Assembly (NCBI GenBank): GCA_012837835.1
Contig: DUQK01000037.1
Location: 21,696-85,695 of the forward strand
DNA from: Christensenellaceae bacterium
Lineage (GTDB): Bacteria > Bacillota > Clostridia > Christensenellales > Aristaeellaceae
DNA length: 64,000 nucleotides
Direction: 5' to 3'
The position numbers and the translations under genes are program-made. This document shows, piece after piece, positions 47,034 to 55,802 of the stretch (the stretch's first letter is position 1; every line of letters starts with the position of its first letter). The notes below the pieces were generated by a model. The model made no database searches and was not told the DNA's origin. It saw only the letters and a list, made by a program, of their open reading frames with translations.

Positions 47034-47690
47034 ATGGAACGTATCGCAATATTTGATCTTGATGGAACTATATTAAATACCCTTCCGGATATTGCTGGTA
47101 GTATGAACCGCTCACTTGAAAAAATTGGGCTCCCTCAACATGATGTTGAAAAATACAAGCTTTTCACGGGGAACGGATCAAAAGTACTTACAGAAAGGGC
47201 TCTGGGTGATAATATTCAGTATTTTGATGAGCTCCATACCCTTTACCGTGAGGACTATGCTAAAAATAGCCGTAGGGATACTAAACCCTATGACGGTATA
47301 GTAAATATGATTGCTGCCCTTAAAAATGCGGATTGTCATATACTTGTATACAGCAATAAAGACGATTCTGATGTTAAAAGCGTAATGAGCTATTATCTAC
47401 CTCAAATAAGTCATGTTGCGGGCAAGGTAGAAGGTTTTGCGCCTAAGCCGGATACCGCAGGGCTTATAAACGAAATAAATAAATTAAACATAAAAAAGCC
47501 ATATAAGATTTATTATATAGGCGATACTATTACAGATATGCAGTGTGCCAAGAACCTTGGGGCTATTAGTATTGCGGTTACATGGGGCTTTCAAAATAAG
47601 GAAATGCTTTTAAGTGAAAACCCTGATTTTTTTGCCCAAACTCCAAGTGATGTTGTTAAAATAATTTTAGGAGATATAGATGAAGTATAA
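47034..47690 (+). CDS. HAD-superfamily hydrolase (phosphoglycolate phosphatase-like)
   Basis: A 218-residue HAD subfamily IA phosphatase with the nucleophile motif F-D-L-D-G-T (motif I), a cap domain (about 15-80), motif II Y-S-N-K and motif IV Y-I-G-D-T-I-T-D-M. This resembles Gph/PpaX-type enzymes but the substrate is open. AGGAGG precedes the ATG. It overlaps the next HAD gene by 11 bp. Confidence 0.82.
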   Translation: MERIAIFDLDGTILNTLPDIAGSMNRSLEKIGLPQHDVEKYKLFTGNGSKVLTERALGDNIQYFDELHTLYREDYAKNSRRDTKPYDGIVNMIAALKNADCHILVYSNKDDSDVKSVMSYYLPQISHVAGKVEGFAPKPDTAGLINEINKLNIKKPYKIYYIGDTITDMQCAKNLGAISIAVTWGFQNKEMLLSENPDFFAQTPSDVVKIILGDIDEV

Positions 47691-48321
47691 AGCAGTACTA
47701 TTTGATATGGACGGAATAATATTCAACACTGAACCAATAGGTGTTAATGCAAATATATATGCTGCAAAGGAGCAGGGTTATAATATGTTGCGCAAGGTGT
47801 CGCTCAGCACTTTAGGGCAAACTGCTAAGCGTTCTATGGAAATAATACAGCTTAGCTATCCTAATATAGATGTAGATAAATTTCAGGAAGATTACGACTA
47901 TTATATGGATACAACTACTGCAGAAAATGTACCTTTTATGCCATTTGCTTTGGAAACCATAAACTTAGTACATGAGAAAAATCTGCTTTGCGGGCTTTGT
48001 TCTTCAAACTCTAAGCAGCGCATTATGCGTTACCTCAAAATTAGTGATATGTTAGGTTTTTTTGATGCAATAGTAACAGGCGATGACGGCGCCAAATCAA
48101 AACCCGCGCCTGATATGTACCTATTGCTTGCAAAAAAGCTTTCAGTTGAGCCTGAAAGCTGCTTAGTGCTTGAGGATTCTCCCGCAGGTCTTAAAGCTGC
48201 GCATGCTGCAAATATGGATGCGTATATGGTGCCGGATTTAATTCCATATGATAATTCTTTAGCTCCTTTTACTAAAGGCGTGCTTAAAGACCTTAAACAG
48301 GTTATGAGCCTATTAAGCTAA
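47680..48321 (+). CDS. HAD-superfamily hydrolase (beta-phosphoglucomutase-like)
   Basis: A 213-residue HAD subfamily IA protein with F-D-M-D-G-I-I-F-N-T-E, C-S-S-N-S motif II and L-E-D-S-P-A-G motif IV, features of the beta-PGM/YniC branch. It follows another HAD gene with an 11-bp overlap and is coupled to rlmH (1-bp overlap). The two HADs are only loosely similar, so this is not a recent duplication. Substrate unknown. Confidence 0.82.
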   Translation: MKYKAVLFDMDGIIFNTEPIGVNANIYAAKEQGYNMLRKVSLSTLGQTAKRSMEIIQLSYPNIDVDKFQEDYDYYMDTTTAENVPFMPFALETINLVHEKNLLCGLCSSNSKQRIMRYLKISDMLGFFDAIVTGDDGAKSKPAPDMYLLLAKKLSVEPESCLVLEDSPAGLKAAHAANMDAYMVPDLIPYDNSLAPFTKGVLKDLKQVMSLLS

Positions 48322-48797
48322 TGCCTATAACTGTGCTTTCGGTTGGCAAGCTTAAGGAAAAGTACCTTAGGGCAGCCTGCGATGAATATACAAAAAGGCT
48401 GTCTAGGTATGACAAAATAAAGCTTATAGAAGTTCCCGATATCCCTGAAAAAATTAATATGAACGAAGCTGATATAGATAAAATTAAAGAGCAGGAAGGA
48501 ATTAAGCTTTTATCTCATATTTCGCCAGATGATTTTGTTATAGCGCTATGTATAGAGGCGGAGCAGCTATCAAGCGAGGAGTTTGCAGAAAAACTACTGG
48601 AGCTGCGTAATCTATCAAGGAATATAGTGTTTGTGATAGGCGGCTCAAACGGGCTTGGAAATAATATTATTTCGCGCTCAAATATAAGGCTGTCCTTTTC
48701 AAAACTCACCTTTCCACATCAACTTATGCGGGTGATACTACTTGAGCAAATTTACAGGGCATATAAAATGATATCAAAGGAGCGTTACCATAAATAG
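48321..48797 (+). CDS. rlmH: 23S rRNA (pseudouridine1915-N3)-methyltransferase RlmH
   Basis: A 158-residue SPOUT methyltransferase acting on helix 69 of 23S rRNA. It shows L-x-V-G-K-L-K-E-K-Y, the SAM-binding knot F-V-I-G-G-S-N-G-L-G, and the conserved C-terminal H-Q-L-M-R-V-I-L-L-E-Q-I-Y-R-A-Y ending in Y-H-K. Length is standard. It directly abuts recF (no bases between stop and ATG). Confidence 0.95.
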   Translation: MPITVLSVGKLKEKYLRAACDEYTKRLSRYDKIKLIEVPDIPEKINMNEADIDKIKEQEGIKLLSHISPDDFVIALCIEAEQLSSEEFAEKLLELRNLSRNIVFVIGGSNGLGNNIISRSNIRLSFSKLTFPHQLMRVILLEQIYRAYKMISKERYHK

Positions 48798-49889
48798 ATG
48801 TATCTGCTTAAACTAAGGCTGCATAATTTCAGAAATTATAGACAGCTATCATTCACCCCACCCAAAGGCGTTACTGTGCTTATGGGGGAAAACGGAGCAG
48901 GCAAAACTAACCTGCTTGAGGCTATACATCTATGCTGCCTTGGAAAAAGCCACAGAACTAATAACGATAGGGACATGATTTGCGTTGAAAGCGAAACCTG
49001 TGCAGTGCACGCTACCGTTGAGAGGGAGCTTGGCATAAACGAAGTAGGGGTAAGAATATATCAAAAACAGGCGCAGAAAAAGCTTATATATGTAAACGGT
49101 AAAATAGTTCCCCGCATAGGTGAGATGATAGGCTATGTAAGCTGTGTAATGTTCTCACCTGAGGATTTGGATATAGTAAAAGGCTCTCCTCAAGGCAGGA
49201 GAAAATACCTCGATATGCTGCTTTCAAAGTGCGACAGATCGTATTTTTACGCCCTACAGAGGTACCAACAGGCGTTAAAACAACGAAATGCACTGCTTAA
49301 AGTGGTGGCAAAGAGCGGCAATGCCAAACAGCTGGATGTTTGGGATGAACAGTTAAGTCAATATAGCAAACCTGTTATAATAAAAAGACGCAATGCTGTT
49401 GAAGCGCTAAGCCAGCTTGCAACAAAGCATTATAATAATATATCCGGCAAAAATGATGAGGAATTTACCTTGGAATATAATTGCCGCATAAATGAAACCG
49501 ATAGCCCCGAAGAAAAATTGTTTGAGCTGCTTAAACAAAGCCGAGAGGACGATATACGCAGGCAAAGCACAACTTATGGACCTCATAGGGATGATATGGA
49601 CATGTATCTTTGCGGTATAGATATTAAGGCGTTCGCTTCCCAAGGGCAGATAAGAACCGCAACTCTAGCGCTTAGGCTTTCAGAAATTGACATACTTTCA
49701 TCTATACAGGGTGAAAAGCCAATACTATTGCTCGATGATGTATTGAGTGAGCTTGACGAATTTAGAAGGGTAAGGCTTATACAATATATGAAGGATATTC
49801 AGACAATAATTACCTGTACCGATATGGAAGACCTGCGCGGTGCTAAACCTGAGTGTGTGCTAAGGGTAAAGAATGGGATAGTAGGGTAA
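48798..49889 (+). CDS. recF: DNA replication and repair protein RecF
   Basis: A 363-residue SMC-like ATPase loading RecA at gaps. Visible: M-Y-L-L-K-L-R-L-H-N-F-R-N-Y, Walker A GENGAGKTNLLEA (about residues 30-42), Q-G-R-R-K-Y-L-D, A-S-Q-G-Q-I-R-T-A-x-L-A-L-R-L signature and L-L-L-D-D-V-L-S-E-L-D Walker B. Complete. In most Firmicutes recF sits between dnaN/yaaA and gyrB; here it follows rlmH and precedes a degV gene, so it has been moved from its usual place. Confidence 0.95.
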   Translation: MYLLKLRLHNFRNYRQLSFTPPKGVTVLMGENGAGKTNLLEAIHLCCLGKSHRTNNDRDMICVESETCAVHATVERELGINEVGVRIYQKQAQKKLIYVNGKIVPRIGEMIGYVSCVMFSPEDLDIVKGSPQGRRKYLDMLLSKCDRSYFYALQRYQQALKQRNALLKVVAKSGNAKQLDVWDEQLSQYSKPVIIKRRNAVEALSQLATKHYNNISGKNDEEFTLEYNCRINETDSPEEKLFELLKQSREDDIRRQSTTYGPHRDDMDMYLCGIDIKAFASQGQIRTATLALRLSEIDILSSIQGEKPILLLDDVLSELDEFRRVRLIQYMKDIQTIITCTDMEDLRGAKPECVLRVKNGIVG

Positions 49890-49969
49890 CGGAGTTTTAC
49901 GCATATGATGTTTTATAAATATACCATGCAGTTGTTTCTAAACAAGCAAATATACATAGACAAAACAAA

Positions 49970-49998
49970 TTGACAATAGTGCGGTAAAAGAATAAACT
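49970..49998 (+). promoter_or_regulatory. Promoter of the degV gene
   Basis: TTGACA (49970-49975) and TAAACT (49993-49998), 17-bp spacing, 42 bp before the degV ATG. Confidence 0.55.
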
Positions 49999-50040
49999 AA
50001 TGTAATTAATTGCATAAGTATGCATTTTGGAGGTTGTATT

Positions 50041-50871
50041 ATGAGAATTATTGCAGATACATCGGCATTATATACTCCCGCTGAAGGCGAAAATATGGGG
50101 CTTACTATGATACCCGCCTGCGTAATAATTGGTGATAAAGCATACAAAGATTATGAGGACATAAGCAGCGATGAACTACTTAAAATAATAGAGGCGGGGG
50201 AAACGCCTACCACATCTCAGGCATCAATTGCGGAAGTGCTTGATGTGTATAAGAGTTGTCAGGAGGAAATGTTAGTACTTCCTATAGGCGATGGGCTTTC
50301 AGGCACATATCAGAATATGGTAAGCGCAAAGAATATGCTTGAGGAAGAAAAGAATATCCATGTTATGGATACAAAGACATTGGCAGGTCCTCAGTGGTAT
50401 TTGGTACAAAAAGCTATGGAGCTGCGCGAGCAAGGTTTTGATATTGAGAGCATTAAAAGTGCGTTACGTAAATGTATTGAAACATCGGCTTCGTTTGTAA
50501 TTCCGCTTGATTTTAATTTTCTAAAGCGCAGCGGAAGGCTTACGCCTGTGGCTGCTAAAATAGGCACGCTGCTTAAAATAGCTCCTATTCTTACGCAAAC
50601 GGCGGACAAAAGACGAATTACACTTTTTTCAATTAAGCGTACAGTCAAAAGAGCTGTTGAGGCGCTTATAGAACATTTTAAGGAGTTAGGGGTTAACGAA
50701 AAATACCTTATAACAGTATCCCACGGGGGAATAAAGGATAAGGCTGCTGCTGTTATTGAGCAATTTAAAGAGCATTTCGCGTCATCGGTATATAAGGTAT
50801 TTACACTGCCACCTGCGCTTATAACCCATGGAGGACCCGGATGTATATTAATACAAACTATTATGATGTAG
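50041..50871 (+). CDS. DegV-family fatty-acid-binding protein
   Basis: A 276-residue DegV/FakB-like protein. The fatty-acid-binding family features are seen: start I-I-A-D-T-S-A, T-S-Q-A-S-I-A-E, and the middle G-L-S-G-T-Y-Q-N. FakB proteins hand fatty acids to the kinase FakA for phosphorylation; no fakA is nearby, and DegV genes are often scattered. I chose ATG 50041 with GGAGG upstream. It has its own promoter. Confidence 0.85.
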   Translation: MRIIADTSALYTPAEGENMGLTMIPACVIIGDKAYKDYEDISSDELLKIIEAGETPTTSQASIAEVLDVYKSCQEEMLVLPIGDGLSGTYQNMVSAKNMLEEEKNIHVMDTKTLAGPQWYLVQKAMELREQGFDIESIKSALRKCIETSASFVIPLDFNFLKRSGRLTPVAAKIGTLLKIAPILTQTADKRRITLFSIKRTVKRAVEALIEHFKELGVNEKYLITVSHGGIKDKAAAVIEQFKEHFASSVYKVFTLPPALITHGGPGCILIQTIMM

Positions 50872-50945
50872 CAGTTAGTTTTTTAATAATTGCTTGTTAG
50901 TTACGTGTTTAAAACAACCGCAATTTGTAAAAGTTAACTAATTGA

Positions 50946-50978
50946 AAACCCCTTGAAATCATTGACTTCAAGGGGTTT
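50946..50978 (-). terminator. Terminator between degV and the tRNA pair (bidirectional)
   Basis: AAACCCCTTGAA (50946-50957) and TTCAAGGGGTTT (50967-50978) form a perfect 12-bp stem with a 9-nt loop. On the minus strand it is followed by TTTTCAATT, so it ends the tRNA transcript; it may also stop degV transcription. Confidence 0.85.
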
Positions 50979-50995
50979 ACCGTTTTGAGAAACGA

Positions 50996-51072
50996 TGGTC
51001 GAGGTGACAGGATTTGAACCTGCGACCTTTTGGTCCCGAACCAAACGCGCTACCAAGCTGCGCTACACCTCG
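50996..51072 (-). tRNA. tRNA-Pro (CGG)
   Basis: The minus strand folds as a cloverleaf: acceptor CGAGGTG/CACCTCG, D arm, anticodon stem TTTGG/CCAAA with loop TTCGGGA (anticodon CGG, reads CCG), T arm GCAGG/CCTGT with TTCAAAT. The CCA end is encoded (50998-50996). Confidence 0.95.
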
Positions 51073-51148
<76 letters not shown>

Positions 51149-51163
51149 AAAGTCGCAGGAAAT

Positions 51164-51192
51164 ACTATAGCATGAGAACAATCCCTTGTCAA
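51164..51192 (-). promoter_or_regulatory. Promoter of the tRNA-Thr/tRNA-Pro pair
   Basis: On the minus strand TTGACA (51192-51187) and TATAGT (51169-51164), 17-bp spacing, 16 bp before the tRNA-Thr. Confidence 0.75.
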
Positions 51193-51304
51193 ACAAAAGG
51201 GGAGTGAAAAATGGCTGTGATTGGAGAGTTTTTATGGTTATAAAAGCTATAGCGACTATGCAGCATGACAAGAATATGAATGTGTAGGTCGCATACTGTT
51301 CAGC

Positions 51305-51333
51305 TTGACCAAGGAGCTTTTGTTACGTATAAT
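51305..51333 (+). promoter_or_regulatory. metG promoter
   Basis: TTGACC (51305-51310) and TATAAT (51328-51333) with 17-bp spacing, 27 bp before the metG ATG. The 110 bp before it (51193-51304) hold nothing I recognise and no T-box core. Confidence 0.7.
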
Positions 51334-51360
51334 ACCGACGGAGAAAAGGGAGGTACTTTT

Positions 51361-53316
51361 ATGCAACAGGATAAAACTTTTTATATAACTACACCCATTT
51401 ATTACCCTAGCGGGCAGATGCATATAGGGCATACATATACTACCGTTGCGGCGGATACCATGGCACGCTTTAAGAAGCTTACAGGCTATAAAACATATTT
51501 TTTAACCGGTACAGATGAGCACGGTCAAAAGATAGAACGCACTGCGAAGGAGGCGGGGAAACATCCTCAGGAATATGTAGATGCAATCGTAGAAGACACA
51601 AAAAAACTTTGGAAGCTAATGAATATCGAATACGATGATTTTATACGCACTACCGATGAGCGTCATACTAAAATAGTACAGAAAATTTTCCGTAAGCTAT
51701 ATGAGCAGGGCGATATATATAAAAGTGAGTACGAAGGGCAGTATTGTGCGCCGTGCGAAGCTTTTTGGACACAGACCCAGCTGTTAGACCATTCCCTGTG
51801 TCCGGACTGTAAAAGACCTACGGAGCTTGTCAAAGAGGAAAGTTATTTCTTTAGAACAAGCAAATATCAGGATTGGCTTATAGACTATATAGAAAAACAT
51901 CCCGAGTTTATACAGCCCACAAGCCGTGCGAATGAAATGCTCAACAATTTTTTAAGACCCGGACTTCAGGATTTATGCGTTAGCCGTACTTCATTTTCTT
52001 GGGGTGTACCGGTTGATTTTGACCCCAAACACGTTATATACGTTTGGATAGACGCGCTATCAAATTATATTACTGCGCTTGGATATGGAACTGAAAATGA
52101 TGAACTTATGCGCACATTCTGGCCTGCAAATGTGCAGTTGGTAGGTAAGGAAATAGTGCGTTTCCATACAATATACTGGCCTATAATGCTGCACGCTCTT
52201 GGGCTTCCGCTTCCAAAACAGGTTTTTGCCCATGGCTGGCTGCTCTTTGGCGATGACAAGATGAGCAAGTCAAAGGGTAATGTTGCCTACCCGCAGCCCA
52301 TAGTTGAAAGATACGGCTGTGACCCCTTGCGCTATTATCTTATGCGCGAAATGCCCTTTGGCGCTGATGGCAACTATACAAATGAGGCGCTTGTAAACCG
52401 CATAAACGCGGATTTAGCTAATGACCTTGGCAACCTGCTAAGCCGCAGCGTAGCCATGATAGAAAAATATTTTGATGGAATTTTGCCATCTCCCACCGGA
52501 TATGAAGAGCTTGACAATAGCCTTATAGAGCAGTTACTTGCCTTGCCCCAAAAGGTAGAGATAGAGATGGACAAGCTCCAGTTTTCAGGGGCTCTAATAG
52601 AAATTTGGAATGTTATAGGGGAGCTTAACAAATATATAGATTTAACCACGCCTTGGATACTAGGTAGAGATGAGAGTGGAAAACCTAGGCTTAAGACAGT
52701 TCTATATTTGTTGGCTGAGGGCATACGCTTTGTTGCGGTTCTGTTGCAGCCCTTTATGCCAAGCACTCCGAAACTTATATTTGAGCAACTTGGAGCTGAT
52801 GATAGTTCACTTCATACATGGGAATCGCTTTCATCATTTGGGGTTTTACAGGGTGGTACTAGAGTTAAAAAGAAGGATGCCCTATTCCCGCGCCTTGATG
52901 TAGATAAGGAGCTTAAGGAGCTTGCAAAGGCTTCTGAAAAAATGTTTGAAGAGCCTACTCAAGAAACGGAAGAAAAGGAAGAAAAATCGTTAGTTTCAAT
53001 AGATGATTTTGATAAGCTTAGCCTGCGTATAGCAAGAGTAATTAACTGCGAAAAACTTGAAAAAAGTGATAAGTTGCTTAAATTCACTCTGTCACTTGGC
53101 GATGAAACGCGCACCGTGCTGTCCGGCATAGCAGAGCATTATAAGCCGGAGGAGCTTATAGGTAAAAAACTTGTGCTGATTACCAACCTTGAGCCTCGCA
53201 AAATAAGGGGCGTTCTATCTGAGGGTATGTTACTTTCTGCAGCATCTAAGACCGATAAAGAGTTGTCTTTGCTCACTATAATGGACGATGTACCCGATGG
53301 TTCATATATAAGCTGA
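51361..53316 (+). CDS. metG: Methionyl-tRNA synthetase
   Basis: A 651-residue class I synthetase. Signature H-I-G-H (M-H-I-G-H-T-Y), zinc knuckle C-A-P-C ... C-P-D-C, K-M-S-K-S, the anticodon-binding helical domain, and a C-terminal tRNA-binding OB domain (about 545-651, R-I-A-R-V). I chose ATG 51361, preceded by GGGAGG; the open frame upstream (from 51280) crosses the promoter. The stop overlaps the tatD start by one base (TGATG). Confidence 0.96.
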   Translation: MQQDKTFYITTPIYYPSGQMHIGHTYTTVAADTMARFKKLTGYKTYFLTGTDEHGQKIERTAKEAGKHPQEYVDAIVEDTKKLWKLMNIEYDDFIRTTDERHTKIVQKIFRKLYEQGDIYKSEYEGQYCAPCEAFWTQTQLLDHSLCPDCKRPTELVKEESYFFRTSKYQDWLIDYIEKHPEFIQPTSRANEMLNNFLRPGLQDLCVSRTSFSWGVPVDFDPKHVIYVWIDALSNYITALGYGTENDELMRTFWPANVQLVGKEIVRFHTIYWPIMLHALGLPLPKQVFAHGWLLFGDDKMSKSKGNVAYPQPIVERYGCDPLRYYLMREMPFGADGNYTNEALVNRINADLANDLGNLLSRSVAMIEKYFDGILPSPTGYEELDNSLIEQLLALPQKVEIEMDKLQFSGALIEIWNVIGELNKYIDLTTPWILGRDESGKPRLKTVLYLLAEGIRFVAVLLQPFMPSTPKLIFEQLGADDSSLHTWESLSSFGVLQGGTRVKKKDALFPRLDVDKELKELAKASEKMFEEPTQETEEKEEKSLVSIDDFDKLSLRIARVINCEKLEKSDKLLKFTLSLGDETRTVLSGIAEHYKPEELIGKKLVLITNLEPRKIRGVLSEGMLLSAASKTDKELSLLTIMDDVPDGSYIS

Positions 53317-54113
53317 TGCTACTATTTGACAGCCATTGCCACTTAGAAGACGATAGGTTTTCCGGCGATAGGGATGAAGTTATTTCCCGAATGAGGGAAA
53401 CCGGTGTAGTCTGCTGTACATGCGCCGGAAGTGATATAAATACATCTAATGAAATTTTACGGCTATCAAAAGAGTATAGAGGTGTATACGCAGCATGTGG
53501 CGTGCATCCGCATGAAGCTAAGAGTGTGCAGGCGGATTATTTAACTGAGCTTAATAGTATGCTTTGTCAAGATAAGTGTGTTGCTCTTGGCGAAATCGGT
53601 CTTGATTATTACTACGATAATTCTCCGCGCATTTTGCAGGCGAAAGTATTTATTGAGCAGCTTAACCTTGCCGGCAAGCGGGATATGCCTGTAATTATAC
53701 ATGTGCGTGATGCGCATGGCGATGCTATCGAAATATTAAAATCTCACAGAGATATAATTAAAGGCGGCATAATGCACTGCTTTTCAGGCAGTGTTGAAAG
53801 TGCCGAAATATATTTGGATTTAGGTTTATATATATCTTTTGCAGGTCCTGTAACCTTTAAGAATGCAAAAAAGCTACAGGAAGTAGCTAAATTTGTACCT
53901 CAAGATAGAATACTAATCGAAACTGACAGTCCTTATCTATCGCCCGAGCCTGTACGTGGCAGGAGAAATGAGCCTGCGAATGTAGCCCATATATGCTCAT
54001 TTATTTCCAAGCTGCGAAAGCTTGATGTCGAAGAATTTGCAAGTCTTACGTTCAGGAATGCATGTAATGTATATAATATTGACATTAACACTGCTGAAAT
54101 AATTGACACATAA
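53316..54113 (+). CDS. tatD: TatD-family metal-dependent deoxyribonuclease
   Basis: A 265-residue TIM-barrel hydrolase with F-D-S-H-C-H-L, A-L-G-E-I-G-L-D-Y-Y, V-I-I-H-V-R-D-A, H-C-F-S-G and E-T-D-S-P-Y-L-S-P, the metal and active-site motifs of TatD/YcfH. It is coupled to metG, an order seen in many Firmicutes. Confidence 0.93.
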   Translation: MLLFDSHCHLEDDRFSGDRDEVISRMRETGVVCCTCAGSDINTSNEILRLSKEYRGVYAACGVHPHEAKSVQADYLTELNSMLCQDKCVALGEIGLDYYYDNSPRILQAKVFIEQLNLAGKRDMPVIIHVRDAHGDAIEILKSHRDIIKGGIMHCFSGSVESAEIYLDLGLYISFAGPVTFKNAKKLQEVAKFVPQDRILIETDSPYLSPEPVRGRRNEPANVAHICSFISKLRKLDVEEFASLTFRNACNVYNIDINTAEIIDT

Positions 54114-54135
54114 TATTCATATTTTGTTGAATATG

Positions 54136-54144
54136 TGTTATAAT
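54136..54144 (+). promoter_or_regulatory. Extended -10 promoter of the maf-mre group
   Basis: TGTTATAAT (54136-54144) is an extended -10 element without a matching -35; it lies 32 bp before maf. Confidence 0.5.
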
Positions 54145-54175
54145 GATAATTGTGCACTACTAGTAGGAGGGCGAA

Positions 54176-54751
54176 ATGCAGGAAATTATATTAGCCTCAA
54201 CATCTGAAAGGCGTTTCAAATTACTTGAGGATATAGGTATAACTTATAAGGCGGTTGCTCCCGAAGCGGAGGAACATGTTTTTGATGACCCAGTTAAAAC
54301 GGTTTCTCTAAACGCGCTTCGCAAGGCTGAGGATGTTTTTTCTCGTTACCCGAATAGATTGGTATTGTCTGCCGATACCATTGTATACCTTGATGGCAAA
54401 ATAATAGGTAAGCCGCATGATAGGGAAGATGCCTTTAACATGCTCTCACTAATTCAGGGTAGATGGCATTCTGTATACACTGGTGTTACGCTGATTTTGC
54501 CAACGAATAAAGTGTACGAAAACTATTGTAAAACGGATGTGTATATGATGGCGCTTTCAAAAGGGGAGATAGAATACTATATAAACACCGGTGAACCTAT
54601 GGGTAAGGCTGGAGCTTATGCCTTACAGGGAATAGGTGGAACTTTCGTTAGTGAAATTAGAGGCAACTATTCAAATGTTATTGGGCTTCCAACTTCTATG
54701 GTAAGGCAGATGTTGAAAGACATAGGCTTTTTTACATCGTTTTTTAATTAG
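54176..54751 (+). CDS. maf: Maf-like nucleotide pyrophosphatase
   Basis: A 191-residue Maf/HAM1-fold protein starting I-I-L-A-S-T-S-E-R-R with L-S-A-D-T-I-V, K-P-H-D-R-E-D-A and G-K-A-G-A-Y-A-L-Q-G. Maf proteins remove non-canonical nucleoside triphosphates (dTTP/UTP class). The position just before mreB is conserved in Firmicutes. GGAGG precedes the ATG. Confidence 0.92.
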   Translation: MQEIILASTSERRFKLLEDIGITYKAVAPEAEEHVFDDPVKTVSLNALRKAEDVFSRYPNRLVLSADTIVYLDGKIIGKPHDREDAFNMLSLIQGRWHSVYTGVTLILPTNKVYENYCKTDVYMMALSKGEIEYYINTGEPMGKAGAYALQGIGGTFVSEIRGNYSNVIGLPTSMVRQMLKDIGFFTSFFN

Positions 54752-54761
54752 GCATTAGCGT

Positions 54762-55802
54762 ATGGCGATAATTGCTCCTTCTTTAGGAATAGATTTAGGT
54801 TCATCAAATACCCTTGTATATGTAAGCAAGAAGGCTATTTTGATTGATGAGCCTACTTTGCTTATAGTTTCAGGGGGAGCTAAGCGTACCTTGAAGGCAA
54901 TAGGACAGGATGCAAGAGCGCTTATAGGTCGCACAACTGGTGGGGACCTTGCCGTTAGACCCTTGCAAGGCGGTACAATAAAAGAATATCGCATGACAGA
55001 AACCATACTCAGGTATTTTATGCGCAAGGCGATAGGTGCTTCACATATAATAAAACCCGAGGTTTTTATTACTATTCCCTGCCATGTTTCCCCTGTGGAG
55101 CGCAGGGTGCTTAGGGAAGCATGTGTTAGCGCAGGTGCAAGGAAGAATGCGGTTCACCTTATTTCAAAACCATTTGCCTCTGCCTTGGGTACGGGTTTGC
55201 CTGTGTTTGATGCTGAAGGTAGCCTTGTTGTTGATATAGGCGGCGGAACCACTGAAGTTGCTCTTATAAGCTGCGGAGGAACTGCAGCGAGCAGGTCAAT
55301 AAAGCTTGGTGGAATCAAGATGGATGAAGCCATAATAGATATGATACGAAACGAATATAAAATGCTTATTGGCGACAACCTTGCTGAAAACCTCAAGATA
55401 GACTACGGTACTGCTATGCCGCTAAAGCAGGACAAGTATATTAAAATACGCGGTAGAGATCTTGTTACCGCGCTTCCCCAGATATCCGAAATACCAGTTT
55501 CTAAAATATATGAAGCTTTAAGTAAAATATGCGAAGAGATTGTAAACACAATTATATCCGTGCTTGAAAAGGCGCCTCCTGAGCTTTCCGCTGATGTACT
55601 ACGCAAGGGTATATTTCTTATGGGTGGTGCATCTCAGCTGTTCGGGCTTGATCATCTAATAGCAGAAAAACTGCAATTACCGGTAACCTTAGCTAAAAAC
55701 CCGACACTTTGCGCAGTCAGCGGTCTTGGCAAACTGACTGAAAACCCTGAATTACTTTCAAGGATAGGCAGCTCCAGTATAATGCAAAGCGAGGATATAT
55801 AA
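54762..55802 (+). CDS. mreB: Rod shape-determining protein MreB
   Basis: A 346-residue actin-like ATPase that guides side-wall synthesis. Phosphate-1 loop G-I-D-L-G-S-S-N-T, E-P-T-L-L, connect and phosphate-2 region V-V-D-I-G-G-G-T-T-E-V, and adenosine motif L-M-G-G-A-S-Q-L. The ribosome site is weak. It begins the mreBCD-mrdA-minD-rodA cluster and its stop overlaps mreC by one base. Confidence 0.95.
   Translation: MAIIAPSLGIDLGSSNTLVYVSKKAILIDEPTLLIVSGGAKRTLKAIGQDARALIGRTTGGDLAVRPLQGGTIKEYRMTETILRYFMRKAIGASHIIKPEVFITIPCHVSPVERRVLREACVSAGARKNAVHLISKPFASALGTGLPVFDAEGSLVVDIGGGTTEVALISCGGTAASRSIKLGGIKMDEAIIDMIRNEYKMLIGDNLAENLKIDYGTAMPLKQDKYIKIRGRDLVTALPQISEIPVSKIYEALSKICEEIVNTIISVLEKAPPELSADVLRKGIFLMGGASQLFGLDHLIAEKLQLPVTLAKNPTLCAVSGLGKLTENPELLSRIGSSSIMQSEDI

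Noticed and set aside
48780..48797. End of rlmH resembling the SCC integration site of staphylococci
   Set aside because: The similarity is due to the conserved RlmH C-terminus; recF follows directly and no recombinase or element is inserted.
54104..54138. Imperfect inverted repeat over the tatD stop (ATATTCA/TGAATAT)
   Set aside because: AT-only stem with bulges and no T-run; may be chance in an AT-rich spacer.
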